A stretch of 52,448 bases of DNA from Desulfotignum sp. (lineage in GTDB: Bacteria > Desulfobacterota > Desulfobacteria > Desulfobacterales > Desulfobacteraceae). The stretch is from contig JAIPDL010000020.1 in assembly GCA_021737695.1 (NCBI GenBank), forward strand, positions 1 to 52,448, written 5' to 3'. This document shows, in pieces, positions 8,135 through 16,931 of this stretch. The notes beneath the pieces were generated by a model. The model was not told the DNA's origin. It was given only the letters and a program-made list of their open reading frames with translations, and did no database searches. Position 1 is the first letter of the stretch, and the number at the start of each line of letters is the position of its first letter. Position numbers and translations under genes: made by a program.

Positions 8135-9423
8135 TAGAAGGTTTGATAACATTATTACTGCTTTTCTTGTTTTTAGCTTTGGGTTTGTGGGTAGGGTTCG
8201 CCCTTGCCCTGGCAGGAATCATTGGAATGATCTGTTTTACAGATTTCCCAGCTGGAAGTGTTCTGGCTATCCAACTTTTTAACTGGAACAACCAATTCGT
8301 CTTAATTGCCCTGCCTCTGTTTATTTTTATGGGTGAACTGCTGTTCCATTCAAAATTAAATAAACAGCTATATTCAGGATTAAGCCCATGGGTATCAGCA
8401 ATTCCAGGTAAATTGCTTCATTCCAATGTATTGGGATGCACGCTTTTTGCAGCTGTTTCAGGTTCCAGTACAGCAACCCTTGCAACCGTTGGCACTATCG
8501 CTATTCCTGAACTTGGACGGTTGGGCTATGACCGCAGGCTGACCATGGGGTCTTTATGTGGTGCAGGGACCTTGGGCCTCTTAATCCCGCCCAGCGTTGC
8601 AATGATCATTTATGCTGTCTTGGTCAGAGAATCCATTGGTCAACTGTTTATGGCAGGAATTATGCCTGGTATGATGGTTTCCGGCCTTTTTTTAAGTTAT
8701 ATTGCAGTTGTCTCACTTTTACGCCCTGAGGTCGCCCCTTCCAGTGAAAAATACAGCCTGAAAGAAAAGTTTTTGAGTATAGTTCATTTGGGGCCCACCC
8801 TTCTTTTGATTTTCTTTGTTTTAGGAAGTATGTATTTAGGATGGACCACCCCCACAGAATCCGCTGCGGCTGGATGTCTTGGTGCCTTGCTAATTGGTCT
8901 TTTTAAAAGAACGCTGACTTTTCAGGGAATAAAAGACTCCATCATAGGAACCGGCTTAATTGCGGGAATGATGCTTTTTATCATGACCGGCGCCAGTTTT
9001 TACACAACCACTATTTCCTATCTGGGTCTTAGTCAGCATTTGATGAATCTTGTTGTTTCCCTGGAAGTTTCAAAATACGTCATTTTAGCAATTATTGCTT
9101 TAATCTATATTGGTCTTGGGTGCATTATTGACGGCGCATCAATTCTGGTATTAACTGTACCCATTTTCAGCCCTGCAATGCAAGCTTTGGGCTTTGATTT
9201 GATCTGGTTAGGCGTTGTATTAGTAATCCTTATAGAAATTTCAAATATCACCCCTCCAGTAGGCTTGAATTTATATGTTTTGAGCGGGATAACCGGGGAA
9301 TCCATTGGAGAAGTCGCTCGTGCTTCACTCCCTTTTTTTCTGCTCTTAGTCTGCGCCATTCTAATTTTGATCGTCTTTCCTGAAATTGCCTTGTGGTTGC
9401 CAGGAAAAATGATAGGTGGATAA
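8131..9423 (+). CDS. dctM: TRAP transporter large permease (DctM family)
   Basis: A 430-residue protein with about 12 membrane segments. DctM hallmarks are LPLFIFMGELLFHS, SGSSTATLATVGTIAIPEL, GAGTLGLLIPPSV and, near the C-terminus, ISNITPPVGLNLYVL. It is the translocating subunit of the TRAP importer encoded at 6471-9423 and is translationally coupled to dctQ. The frame is intact and full length. Confidence 0.92.
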   Translation: MIEGLITLLLLFLFLALGLWVGFALALAGIIGMICFTDFPAGSVLAIQLFNWNNQFVLIALPLFIFMGELLFHSKLNKQLYSGLSPWVSAIPGKLLHSNVLGCTLFAAVSGSSTATLATVGTIAIPELGRLGYDRRLTMGSLCGAGTLGLLIPPSVAMIIYAVLVRESIGQLFMAGIMPGMMVSGLFLSYIAVVSLLRPEVAPSSEKYSLKEKFLSIVHLGPTLLLIFFVLGSMYLGWTTPTESAAAGCLGALLIGLFKRTLTFQGIKDSIIGTGLIAGMMLFIMTGASFYTTTISYLGLSQHLMNLVVSLEVSKYVILAIIALIYIGLGCIIDGASILVLTVPIFSPAMQALGFDLIWLGVVLVILIEISNITPPVGLNLYVLSGITGESIGEVARASLPFFLLLVCAILILIVFPEIALWLPGKMIGG

Positions 9424-9499
9424 AGGCCGTAAAAAAATAAACTTTTAAACCAACACAATATCGCCCTTTGAATTTGAAAATATTAGGAGGCATAAAAAA

Positions 9500-10894
9500 A
9501 TGGAAAATCTGGATGGTGCTGTAAAATTAGCTCACCGGGCATCGCAGACACGGTTTGAAGATTTAGCGATTAAAGATATCACGGTTACAAAACAATTAAT
9601 CTTGGATACTTTAGCCGTCCTTGTTGCCGGCAGTACCTTAGGCCCCAAAGTTAAGGAAACCATAGAACTGGTTCAGGAATGGGGAGGCAAACCCGAGAGC
9701 ACAATTTTAGGCTTTGGTGGTAAATATCCATCTATAATGGCAGCTTATGCCAATGGGGCCATGGTCCATTCTTTAGATTTTGATGATACCCATGACCCAA
9801 GCACCCTGCACCCGACCGCTTCATGTTTGCCAGCAGTACTTGCTTTGAGTGAAAAATCTGGATCTTTAAGCGGCAAAGACATTATAACCGCAGTAGCTGT
9901 AGGCAATGATACAATATGCCGCATGGGCCTTGCCTACCCGCTTGGCATTTCTGTTGGCGGTCTTCTTGCCCCAATGACATTTGGTATTTTTGGTGCTGCC
10001 ATGGCTTCTGGCAGGATTATTGGTTTAAATAAAGAGCAAATGGTCAGTTGTCTGGGATTAGCCTATACACAGACCAGTGGCAGTGCCCAGCATTTTCACG
10101 ACGGTGGTTCAGATGTTCGGCTGCTTTACCAGTCTTTTGGTGGTAAAATAGGTGTATTATCTGCACTGATGGCCCAAAAAGGAATTGATGGGGGTGGGAC
10201 AAAATGCCTTGACGGGAAAAACGGTTTTTATGACCTTTTCTTGAATGGGGATTATGATCCAGGTTTCCTGCAAGTCGAGCTGGAAGACAAGTATGAGATT
10301 ACAAATATTTCAATTAAGCCATACCCATCCTGCCGTCAAACCCATGCTTACATTGATGCAACACGCATTTTGATGGAAAAGCACAATATCACCCCGGATT
10401 GTGTGAACAAGATTATTTTAAATATTGGAAAACTCGGTGAACATTTATGCACACCTGAACAATCCCGTAAGCGCCCCACATCCGTATCTGATGCAAAGTT
10501 CAGTATTCCCTTTACTGTTGCTGCATGCTTGGTGAATGGGACTGTAGATCTTCCAGCTATCACAGAAGAGAGCCTTAAAAATCCAAAAATTCTGGATATG
10601 ACCAGCAAGATCAGCTGGCTTTTTGATGATGATATTAATAGTGTGGACGGGATGGAACCAGGGATTGTCACCATTGAATGCAGAGATGGTAACGCATTTA
10701 CTGAAAAAGTTACCGATTCTTTGGGCTCTCCAAAAAACCAAATGTCTGATGATCAACTGGCAGCCAAATTCATGGACTGCGTTTCATATTCTGTGAAACC
10801 CCTGACAAATGGGTCTGCACAAAAAGTGGTTGACCTATGCCTTAATTTGGAAAAAGTGGATAACATCCTTGCGATTATAGATTTGCTTGCCTGA
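9500..10894 (+). CDS. MmgE/PrpD family protein
   Basis: A 464-residue member of the MmgE/PrpD family (2-methylcitrate dehydratase and relatives such as cis-aconitate decarboxylase or iminodisuccinate epimerase). Visible are the family motif HSLDFDDTHDPSTLHPTA (about 89-106) and GFYDLFLNGDYD and KPYPSCRQTH further on. Length is normal. It has a strong AGGAGG ribosome binding site at 9484-9489. It follows the TRAP permease by 76 bases and is probably the last gene of operon A. The actual substrate is not predictable; the context suggests a di- or tricarboxylate-like or amino-acid-derived compound imported by the TRAP system. Confidence 0.85.
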   Translation: MENLDGAVKLAHRASQTRFEDLAIKDITVTKQLILDTLAVLVAGSTLGPKVKETIELVQEWGGKPESTILGFGGKYPSIMAAYANGAMVHSLDFDDTHDPSTLHPTASCLPAVLALSEKSGSLSGKDIITAVAVGNDTICRMGLAYPLGISVGGLLAPMTFGIFGAAMASGRIIGLNKEQMVSCLGLAYTQTSGSAQHFHDGGSDVRLLYQSFGGKIGVLSALMAQKGIDGGGTKCLDGKNGFYDLFLNGDYDPGFLQVELEDKYEITNISIKPYPSCRQTHAYIDATRILMEKHNITPDCVNKIILNIGKLGEHLCTPEQSRKRPTSVSDAKFSIPFTVAACLVNGTVDLPAITEESLKNPKILDMTSKISWLFDDDINSVDGMEPGIVTIECRDGNAFTEKVTDSLGSPKNQMSDDQLAAKFMDCVSYSVKPLTNGSAQKVVDLCLNLEKVDNILAIIDLLA

Positions 10895-10959
10895 TTGATT
10901 TTACCTTATTTTCTAAACTGGTCTAAAAAGGCTGTGTAAGTTTAACCCTACAACGTTAC

Positions 10960-11285
10960 TTATATAAAACCGGTTTCCAAGAGTCTCTTTCTTCTATTTG
11001 AGTGATAAGCTTTGTGATTTCGATTTTGAATCCAGGCAACTTGATTGAGCAGGCTTTGTGTTTCGTTTTCCCGTATCGGTAGAAAGGCACTAAAACAGAA
11101 ACCTAAGCAAAGGCAGTGTAATAGATGGAGCTTTTTTCCCCAACCTGATTTTTAGGTGCCATAGAAAAAATGCCCAAGCATGCATGTGAAAATATGGTGA
11201 TGCCAGCCGGGAAATTTTCTAACCTTATATTGATCCATGCCCAGTTCTGATTTTGATTTTTTCAAACTGAAGCTTTTAGATCTTC
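10960..11285 (-). pseudogene. remnant of a DDE transposase C-terminal region
   Basis: The minus strand encodes fragments of an IS4/IS701-like DDE transposase. The region around KSELGMDQYKVRKFPGWHHH (about 11280-11200) holds the catalytic-Glu neighbourhood usually read as ELGLDxYEVR-W-GWHHH. The C-terminal tail LLNQVAWIQNRNHKAYHSN ends at TAA 10960-10962. Stops and frame changes separate the two, and nothing upstream encodes the rest. It is a dead insertion sequence end, not a mobile element today, and marks rearrangement between operon A and the genes to its right. Confidence 0.65.
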
Positions 11286-11338
11286 ACAACAAAAAGTACG
11301 CATTAATCGGATGAACCGTTAATTTTCTCAGCTCCCAT

Positions 11339-11629
11339 AAAAGTTCTCTCTTAATTTTCCGAATAGCGGTGATTGGCATGATTGTTTTCGGCTCAGTGGC
11401 AAAAATTGCAATTGTATGGAACATGGCAGACCTATTCATTGGACTGATGGCCGTGATAAATTTGATTGGTATAACAATGTTGGCGAAGTTTGCCTTTAGA
11501 GCACTAAATGATTACCTGGAACAGAAAAGGCAAGGAATCAATCCAACTTTTAGCGCATCAGACATTGAAGGTCTTGAAAATGTTGAATGCTGGGGAAATG
11601 ACGTTGAAAAAGATGTTATTTCCGGGTAA
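11339..11629 (+). pseudogene. C-terminal fragment of an AGCS-type sodium:alanine symporter
   Basis: About 95 codons read through SLLIFRIAVIGMIVFGSVA, WNMADLFIGLMAVINLIG and ALNDYLEQKRQGINPTF. This is the usual end of amino acid carrier proteins of the alanine/glycine:cation symporter (AGCS) family, normally about 450-500 residues. The upstream three quarters of the gene are absent; sequence on the 5' side is the transposase remnant. A GTG at 11369 could open a frame, but the product would be only the last two membrane segments. Probably a truncated pseudogene. Confidence 0.6.
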
Positions 11630-11656
11630 GGGAGATTGAAAATGGAATAAACTTTT

Positions 11657-11745
11657 AGGACACCGGGGCGCAGGAAAAATCATACCACAGGTCGCTATGT
11701 TCTGCTCTGAGGATCAGATTTTTCCTGCAGCAACGGTGTTGGACA
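11657..11745. repeat. long imperfect inverted repeat
   Basis: The perfect 12-base arms GCAGGAAAAATC (11670-11681) and GATTTTTCCTGC (11717-11728) are extended outward by imperfect pairing (GGACACCGGGGC against GCAACGGTGTTGGACA). This gives a stem of about 25 bases around a 35-base loop. It lies between the symporter fragment and the hydrolase gene. It could be a terminator-like structure, a miniature transposable element end or an RNA regulatory hairpin; the sequence does not decide. Confidence 0.5.
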
Positions 11746-11771
11746 TTTTTACCATCATCCGGATAAGAAAC

Positions 11772-12566
11772 ATGAAAGAATTTAATAAGGCAGTGCTGCC
11801 TCTAACTATTGAAGGCACAGAATTAAGACTGTCAGTCATATCACGCACAGGTAAAATGGATCCCATTCTTTTTTTGCATGGCTTTGGATCTACCAAAGAA
11901 GACTACGCAGATATAACCCGCCAGAATACATTTAAAGACTATCCATTTCTGGCTTATGATGCACCAGGATGCGGAGAATCCTACTGCTCAGATTTGAATC
12001 AAGTGTCAATCCCGTTTTTGGTCCAGACTGCTGTTAAATTTTTGGCGTACAATGACATCAGACGATTCCATCTCGTTGGACATTCAATGGGAGGGCTAAC
12101 CGCCCTTTTACTGGCCAATATGATGCCGGATAAGGTGCTCAGTTTCACTAATATCGAGGGGAATATTGCACCGGAGGACTGTTTCTTAAGCCGGCAAATC
12201 ATAGAACACCCCGCACCCAGTGCGAAGGCTTTTTTTGATGAATTTATTGAAAGAACGCTGAACACCCCAGCCTATTCAAGCCCTCTTTACTCCGCCAGTC
12301 TGAAGCAGAAAGTCCGGGCAGAGGCGGTTAATGGTATCTTTTCTTCCATGGTTGATCTGTCTGACAACGGCGACCTGATGAATAAATTTTTAGATTTGAG
12401 CTGCCCCAAAATGTTCATGTATGGTGAGCAAAACAGGCATCTTTCATACCTGGATTTCATAGAATCAAAGGGTGTCCGGCTATCTGAAATTCCTGAGTGC
12501 GGACATTTTCCCATGTACTCGAATCCACCTGAAATGTGGCGAGAGCTCTTTGACTTTATAAGTTAG
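11772..12566 (+). CDS. alpha/beta hydrolase
   Basis: A 264-residue soluble alpha/beta hydrolase. It has the oxyanion-hole HGFG at 36-39, the nucleophile elbow GHSMGG with Ser105 (103-108) and the C-terminal catalytic histidine in ECGHFPMY (His245). The acid is probably near MYGEQN (217-222). The ATG at 11772 is preferred: the longer frame from 11697 adds a segment running through the inverted repeat and lacks family similarity. It stands alone between remnants, so its substrate (ester, lactone or peptide-like) is unknown. Confidence 0.75.
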   Translation: MKEFNKAVLPLTIEGTELRLSVISRTGKMDPILFLHGFGSTKEDYADITRQNTFKDYPFLAYDAPGCGESYCSDLNQVSIPFLVQTAVKFLAYNDIRRFHLVGHSMGGLTALLLANMMPDKVLSFTNIEGNIAPEDCFLSRQIIEHPAPSAKAFFDEFIERTLNTPAYSSPLYSASLKQKVRAEAVNGIFSSMVDLSDNGDLMNKFLDLSCPKMFMYGEQNRHLSYLDFIESKGVRLSEIPECGHFPMYSNPPEMWRELFDFIS

Positions 12567-12904
12567 CCCAATGAACATTCAGCTTGATGCTTCAGGAAAG
12601 GATAATGGATCCGGACGACTATTTTTTTCCAGGCCATGGGTATAGCCTTAAGCAACCCCAAAGCGATTATTTTATTAACTGCGCTTCTACACCAATTCTA
12701 AACGAAAAGCTCGGGAATTTAAACTGCCAGGCAGTGAGGACTATTTATAGGGCTTGGTCCATTTTTCGGGTGGAAGACGACCCCGGACTTTCCCTGTTTG
12801 TGTGCTGCTTTGAAATAGGCCGGGGCGATCGACAATACCATATCCCAAAGTTGAAATATTTTGCTGAGTCCAAGCGGTTTTTTGGGGCAAACCAATTCAA
12901 GTTT
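12567..12904. other. 338-base stretch without a recognisable gene
   Basis: An open frame starts on the plus strand at 12584 but most of its 3' half is antisense to the methyltransferase gene and its product resembles nothing known. The minus strand contains short open stretches with stops. It contains no clear terminator for the convergent genes on either side. Probably decayed intergenic DNA. Confidence 0.4.
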
Positions 12905-13489
12905 TTAACACAAGGACCTGTAGGTCAACAGATAGGTGTAATCCCCTGCATCAACAGAGCTGCCTTTTTTAAATCCGTGCCCCAGCACCAGATCATCCAC
13001 CTCTTTTTCCGACAACCGGATATGTTTGGGTGGGCCGGGCGGGCCGTCGCATTTTTTGAATTCAAGCACAGCCAGGCATCCGTTGGGTTTTAGGATGGTT
13101 TTGACCTCTTTCAGAACGGCTTCTGCCTGGCCGGCCTCTGCAAAATCATGCAGCACCGTGGCCATCAGGCACGTGTCCACGCCGTAATCATCAATCTCGA
13201 TCTGGCGGGCCGCATCGGATATCAGGGTCATGATATTGGTGATATTTTGTTTTTCGATCCTTTTTTCCAGAAGCTTTATCCCTTCTTCCCACAGATCCAG
13301 TGCATAGACCAGGCCGTGCTCTCCGACGATCTCAGAAAAATAAACAGAATAATCCCCTCTCCCGCAGGCCAGATCCAGGACAACCGATCCAGGCTTTACA
13401 GGCAAAACATCGGAAATTTTTTTCAAATCAATCAAATCAAAACTGCTCTTGCCGGCCCCTTTTGGATTTTTTCCCTTTTCTTCAGCCAT
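12905..13489 (-). CDS. class I SAM-dependent methyltransferase
   Basis: A 194-residue small methyltransferase. Motif I, VVLDLACGRGDYSVYF, is followed by the acidic ALDLWEEGIKLLEKR and motif IV-like region CLMATVLHDF. The hydrophobic GCLAVLEF strand follows. The start ATG at 13489 has the ribosome binding site AGGAAGGA; a longer frame to 13552 would overlap the cupin gene upstream. It forms a two-gene unit with that cupin. Closest in style to UbiE/arsenite-type small methyltransferases, but the acceptor cannot be named. Confidence 0.8.
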   Translation of the reverse strand: MAEEKGKNPKGAGKSSFDLIDLKKISDVLPVKPGSVVLDLACGRGDYSVYFSEIVGEHGLVYALDLWEEGIKLLEKRIEKQNITNIMTLISDAARQIEIDDYGVDTCLMATVLHDFAEAGQAEAVLKEVKTILKPNGCLAVLEFKKCDGPPGPPKHIRLSEKEVDDLVLGHGFKKGSSVDAGDYTYLLTYRSLC

Positions 13490-13526
13490 GTTCCATCCTT
13501 CCTCATGTGTTACGTTAAAATACGTG

Positions 13527-13847
13527 CTATTCGCATGACGAAGCGACCACAAAAATTACCAACGTTTCAGTACCATTGTTCACAAGACTGTGGGCAGACC
13601 CCTCTGGTATCCAGATGGCATCTCCGGGATTGACCTGCTGTTTTTCATCATCCACCTGCATGACTCCTGTTCCGCTTGCGACAAAATAGATCTCTTCCAT
13701 GGGATCCACATGGGACTCAATCGTTTTACCGGGTTCGAGTCTGGCAATTGCGAGAAATCCAAGTTTTTCCAGGATCGTGCGATCAAGGATCATCTGGGCA
13801 ATTGCGCCCCCATGGGCACTATGTGGTTTCAAGAACCGCTTTATCAT
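13527..13847 (-). CDS. cupin-domain protein
   Basis: A single-domain cupin of about 106 residues. Cupin motif 1 appears as GKTIESHVDPMEEIYFVASG and motif 2 as GDAIWIPEGSAHSLVNNG, with one His and two Glu in motif 1 and a His in motif 2 as likely metal ligands. The ATG at 13847 gives the usual MIKRFLKPHSAHGG start; a TTG at 13862 is an alternative, and neither has a good ribosome binding site. It lies 38 bases upstream of the methyltransferase on the same strand. Role unknown: a small-molecule sensor or an isomerase. Confidence 0.75.
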   Translation of the reverse strand: MIKRFLKPHSAHGGAIAQMILDRTILEKLGFLAIARLEPGKTIESHVDPMEEIYFVASGTGVMQVDDEKQQVNPGDAIWIPEGSAHSLVNNGTETLVIFVVASSCE

Positions 13848-14223
13848 TGATATTTCTGACAATCATTTTTTTTCAGTATCTGGGAAATCCATCATCGCTA
13901 TCGCCTCTTTTCAAAAAAAAATGAGAGTTTCTTTATGATGTATTACACTATGGGAGAAATTTCAAGAAAAGCAAGCTTGTTACAGTTGAAACATGAAGCC
14001 AAGGGTTTGGATTTCAGGTCAAAATATCTCCTGTCGGCACCGGTTTTCAGAGCCACCAGGGGGCATAAAGGCAAAACAGCGGCTGAGGCTGGCCACTTCC
14101 GGTTGATTGGCAAAAACGATTGGCAACAAATAACATATGTAATATAACAAATGTTATTTTATAACAACACGACCTGAATTAACGTGAACTGGTTGATAAA
14201 TCAGGATATCCAGGAAACAGCAA
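13848..14223. other. intergenic region with a doubtful small frame
   Basis: It separates the divergent cupin and TetR genes. A 70-codon frame (13935-14147) has no good ribosome binding site and resembles no known protein; it is not called. The right part holds the palindrome listed at 14128-14159 and is AT-rich, as expected for the promoter of the TetR gene. Confidence 0.4.
14128..14159. promoter_or_regulatory. candidate TetR operator
   Basis: Inverted repeat AAATAACAT (14128-14136) and ATGTTATTT (14151-14159) with a 14-base spacer, about 65 bases upstream of the TetR-family gene. Its position fits autoregulation. A looser TAACA pattern repeats within the spacer. Confidence 0.5.
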
Positions 14224-14802
14224 ATGCCACCGAAACAGAGTATTACTCAGCAAATAATCATTGATGCGGCGTTCAGGATGATCCGCGAAGACGGTAAAAA
14301 GAAACTGACAGCACGGAATATTGCCAAGGTTCTTTCATGCTCCACCCAGCCGATATATTCCTGCTTCTCCAATATGGAAGACCTTGAAAATGCAGTAATA
14401 AAAATGGCGCTGGATTATATTTCAGAAACATATCTAACCGGAAGCAGATACGCAGACACTCCTTTTTTCAGCATGGGGCTCGGTTATATTCAAATGGCCA
14501 GAAAAGACCCAAACCTTTTTGATCTGATCTACCAGTCAGGTTACACGGTAGACCTGTTTGGGGAAGACCTGTATCCGAAATACAAAGACCGCTTGTTGGA
14601 TGCAATGAAGACCGATGCAATACTTAAACGTTTAGACCGGGATACGCTGGCTGATATCCTGAGTCACATGTGGATTTATACTCACGGCCTTGCCATGCTG
14701 GCCCGGAACAACCCAGAACTCAGCAGCACCCGGATTAGGGAAAAACTGCATGAAATGGGCCGGATACCGGGACAATCCAGCAGAAGGCCGGGTTTCCGTT
14801 AA
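14224..14802 (+). CDS. TetR/AcrR family transcriptional regulator
   Basis: A 192-residue repressor-type regulator. The N-terminal helix-turn-helix spans about residues 8-55 (IIIDAAFRMIREDG, LTARNIAKVLSCSTQPIYSCF), and a helical ligand domain follows. The conserved TetR pattern with an aromatic after the recognition helix (PIYSCFSNMEDL) is clear. A palindrome at 14128-14159 is its probable operator. The downstream flavodoxin-like gene begins about 60 bases after and is a likely target, although that gene looks damaged at its 5' end. Confidence 0.85.
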   Translation: MPPKQSITQQIIIDAAFRMIREDGKKKLTARNIAKVLSCSTQPIYSCFSNMEDLENAVIKMALDYISETYLTGSRYADTPFFSMGLGYIQMARKDPNLFDLIYQSGYTVDLFGEDLYPKYKDRLLDAMKTDAILKRLDRDTLADILSHMWIYTHGLAMLARNNPELSSTRIREKLHEMGRIPGQSSRRPGFR

Positions 14803-14863
14803 AATCAAAAAAAATTCTTCTTCTTACAGATGAACAGGAGAGCGATGTAAAAATATAAGGAAC

Positions 14864-15610
14864 ATGACACAGGTGTTCTGCCGGATGACCGGTGAATCGG
14901 TTCAAAAAGAAAATATTCATCAGATTGGTCTGAAAAACGGGTGCCTGGAATGCTGCACCTGCGGGTATGACAATGTCTGTGCACAGAAAGATGGATTTGT
15001 GCATTTCTATAATAGCCATGTCAAAACTGCAGATGTAATCATCATTGCCGGTTCGATAAAAGATCATTACCTGTCATCCCAATGGAAAAAATTCTTTGAC
15101 CGCAGTTTTTTTAACGGACATGCCCCTATCCTGAAAGCCAAACGGCTTGGTTTCATGATTTCAGGACCTCTGTCCCAGATCCAGAATTTAAGAGAAATCC
15201 TGGAGGCGTTGGCTCAGGTCTGGCACACAAAACCCTTTGGTATTGTGACTGACGAACAGGGGACCGCCCAGCAGATTTCAGAACAAATTGCTGCATTTGC
15301 AGACAACCTTCTGCTTGTAGAAAAGAACGACCTCGCATTCGGGGCAAAATTTTATCGGGTTGGTGGGAGTAAAATCTTCCGTGATTTTGTGTTTTCCACT
15401 TCAGCAGTGTTCAGGGCAGATGATATTTTTTATAAAAAAATGGGTTTGTATGATACCTTCCCCCAGAGGCAGTTAAAGAAAAGGGTCGGCAATGCTGTGT
15501 TTGCCTTTTTTCTTGCATTAAAGCCTATCCGGAAAAAAATTCATCAGAAATTTATCTCAGGAATGGTGACACCATATAAAAAGGTTTTGAAAAAAACCGT
15601 TCATTCGTGA
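14864..15610 (+). CDS. flavodoxin-fold NAD(P)H-dependent oxidoreductase, 5' end damaged
   Basis: A 248-residue product resembling the second flavodoxin-like domain of NAD(P)H-dependent FMN oxidoreductases: CLECCTCGYDNVCAQKDGF, ADVIIIAGSIKDHYLSSQWK, FFDRSFFNGH. The expected first beta strand and phosphate loop are missing from the ATG at 14864. They appear in another frame just upstream, as KILLLTDEQESDVK (14811-14852), and adding one A in the A-run at about 14849-14853 would fuse the two. No start codon is evident for the longer frame. It is probably a frameshifted and truncated gene, or the run holds a sequencing error. A domain preceding it in full-length relatives is absent. Confidence 0.6.
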   Translation: MTQVFCRMTGESVQKENIHQIGLKNGCLECCTCGYDNVCAQKDGFVHFYNSHVKTADVIIIAGSIKDHYLSSQWKKFFDRSFFNGHAPILKAKRLGFMISGPLSQIQNLREILEALAQVWHTKPFGIVTDEQGTAQQISEQIAAFADNLLLVEKNDLAFGAKFYRVGGSKIFRDFVFSTSAVFRADDIFYKKMGLYDTFPQRQLKKRVGNAVFAFFLALKPIRKKIHQKFISGMVTPYKKVLKKTVHS

Positions 15611-15730
15611 TTCTGCCCTAACCGGCGAAAAATATCCTTCTATAGAGTGACTACCTCAAAATCAATCTCCGTTTATTGAGATAGGCTCCATTTCCAATTT
15701 AAAAACTCTTAGGCGTTTCTCAAGGCCTGT

Positions 15731-16903
15731 TTAAATGTTATAATAGGACGAAATAGCCTGATAGAAAACTTTCACGCCAATATCGAGTACAGACTCATCA
15801 ATATCAAAATACGGAGAATGCAAAGGAGAATTTATGTTTTTTTCTTTATTTCTGCAACCTAATCGAATAATGGTAGCGGGTCTTTTTTTAGCGAAAAAAG
15901 CAAAATCCTCTGACCCCATTGTCGGCGGTAACCATTTTACATTTTTTTTGCCTACAATATCTGTTGACCGGTTAAACATAAATTCGCTGACTTTTCGATC
16001 ACAATTACAGGGGGGCGTTTCATCAATTATATCTAAGTCGCATTTGGCACCAAACTGTTGTTGTATCCCTTCAATGATTGATTCGAGACGTGTGAAAACG
16101 ACTTTTCGGACATCATCAGAGTGGGTTCTGATAGTCCCTTCAAGAATGGCTTTTTCAGGAATCACGTTTCCGACATCACCGGCGTGAAATTTCCCTACCG
16201 AAATGACCACAGGTTCAACTGGATCAACATTCCTGGAAATAATGGTTTGGATTCCTGTGATAAATTGAGACCCACATAATATGGGATCAATGGTTTCGTG
16301 CGGCCGTCCAGCATGACCGCCTTTCCCTGAAATTGTTAAGATAAAACGATCTGCAGAGGCATACCCGTATTTTTTGAAAATACCTATTTGACCGACATCT
16401 AAATCCGGCGCCATATGACCGGCAATGACCCAATCAACAGTGGGGTTTTCAAGAACTCCCTGCGCAATGATACTTTCAGCACCGTTTGTTTTTTCTTCAG
16501 CTGGCTGAAATATAAATTTAATGTTGCCTCTGATCTGGTTTTGCAAATTATTCTCAACAACAGCCCGGGCAACTCCCAACATTATCGCCGTATTGGCATC
16601 ATGACCGCACGCATGCATCATCTTTTTGTTTCGTGAACTGTAGGGAACCGTGTTTAATTCTTCTATCGGCAGTGCATCAACATCAGCTCTGAAAGCAAGG
16701 GTCGGTCCTGGTCTGTTTCCTTTAACCAGTGCCACCAACCCTGTTGTATCAGTGAACGTCTTGGCTTCAATTCCCCACTCATGGAGTATTGAAAAAATTT
16801 TTTTTGTTGTCCAATACTCTTGGGTCGACAATTCAGGGTGCATGTGGAAATCCCTTCTTACCTTGGAAATCCATTCAGAAAATTCAGGATCAATATGGAG
16901 CAT
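15731..16903 (-). CDS. M20-family amidohydrolase
   Basis: A 390-residue metal-dependent hydrolase of the M20D group (hippurate, N-acetyl-amino acid or IAA-amino acid hydrolases). Metal-site motifs are MHACGHDANTAIMLG, QPAEEKTNGAES and GHMAPDLDVG; the dimerisation domain has SGKGGHAGRPHETIDP, and PPTMGSEDFAFF lies near the C-terminus. It is the last gene of a minus-strand operon with an amino acid ABC transporter, 28 bases after the permease. The likely role is release of an amino acid from an imported N-acylated or peptide-like compound. Complete, no oddities. Confidence 0.88.
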   Translation of the reverse strand: MLHIDPEFSEWISKVRRDFHMHPELSTQEYWTTKKIFSILHEWGIEAKTFTDTTGLVALVKGNRPGPTLAFRADVDALPIEELNTVPYSSRNKKMMHACGHDANTAIMLGVARAVVENNLQNQIRGNIKFIFQPAEEKTNGAESIIAQGVLENPTVDWVIAGHMAPDLDVGQIGIFKKYGYASADRFILTISGKGGHAGRPHETIDPILCGSQFITGIQTIISRNVDPVEPVVISVGKFHAGDVGNVIPEKAILEGTIRTHSDDVRKVVFTRLESIIEGIQQQFGAKCDLDIIDETPPCNCDRKVSEFMFNRSTDIVGKKNVKWLPPTMGSEDFAFFAKKRPATIIRLGCRNKEKNINSPLHSPYFDIDESVLDIGVKVFYQAISSYYNI

Positions 16904-16931
16904 TTAATAGCAACCTTCTTTTTTTTATCAC

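Noticed and set aside
12584-13093. 169-codon open frame on the plus strand
   Set aside because: Its 3' part is antisense to the methyltransferase gene, the product resembles nothing known and the ribosome binding site is weak.
13935-14147. 70-codon frame upstream of the TetR gene
   Set aside because: No similarity, no good ribosome binding site, and it overlaps the likely operator region.
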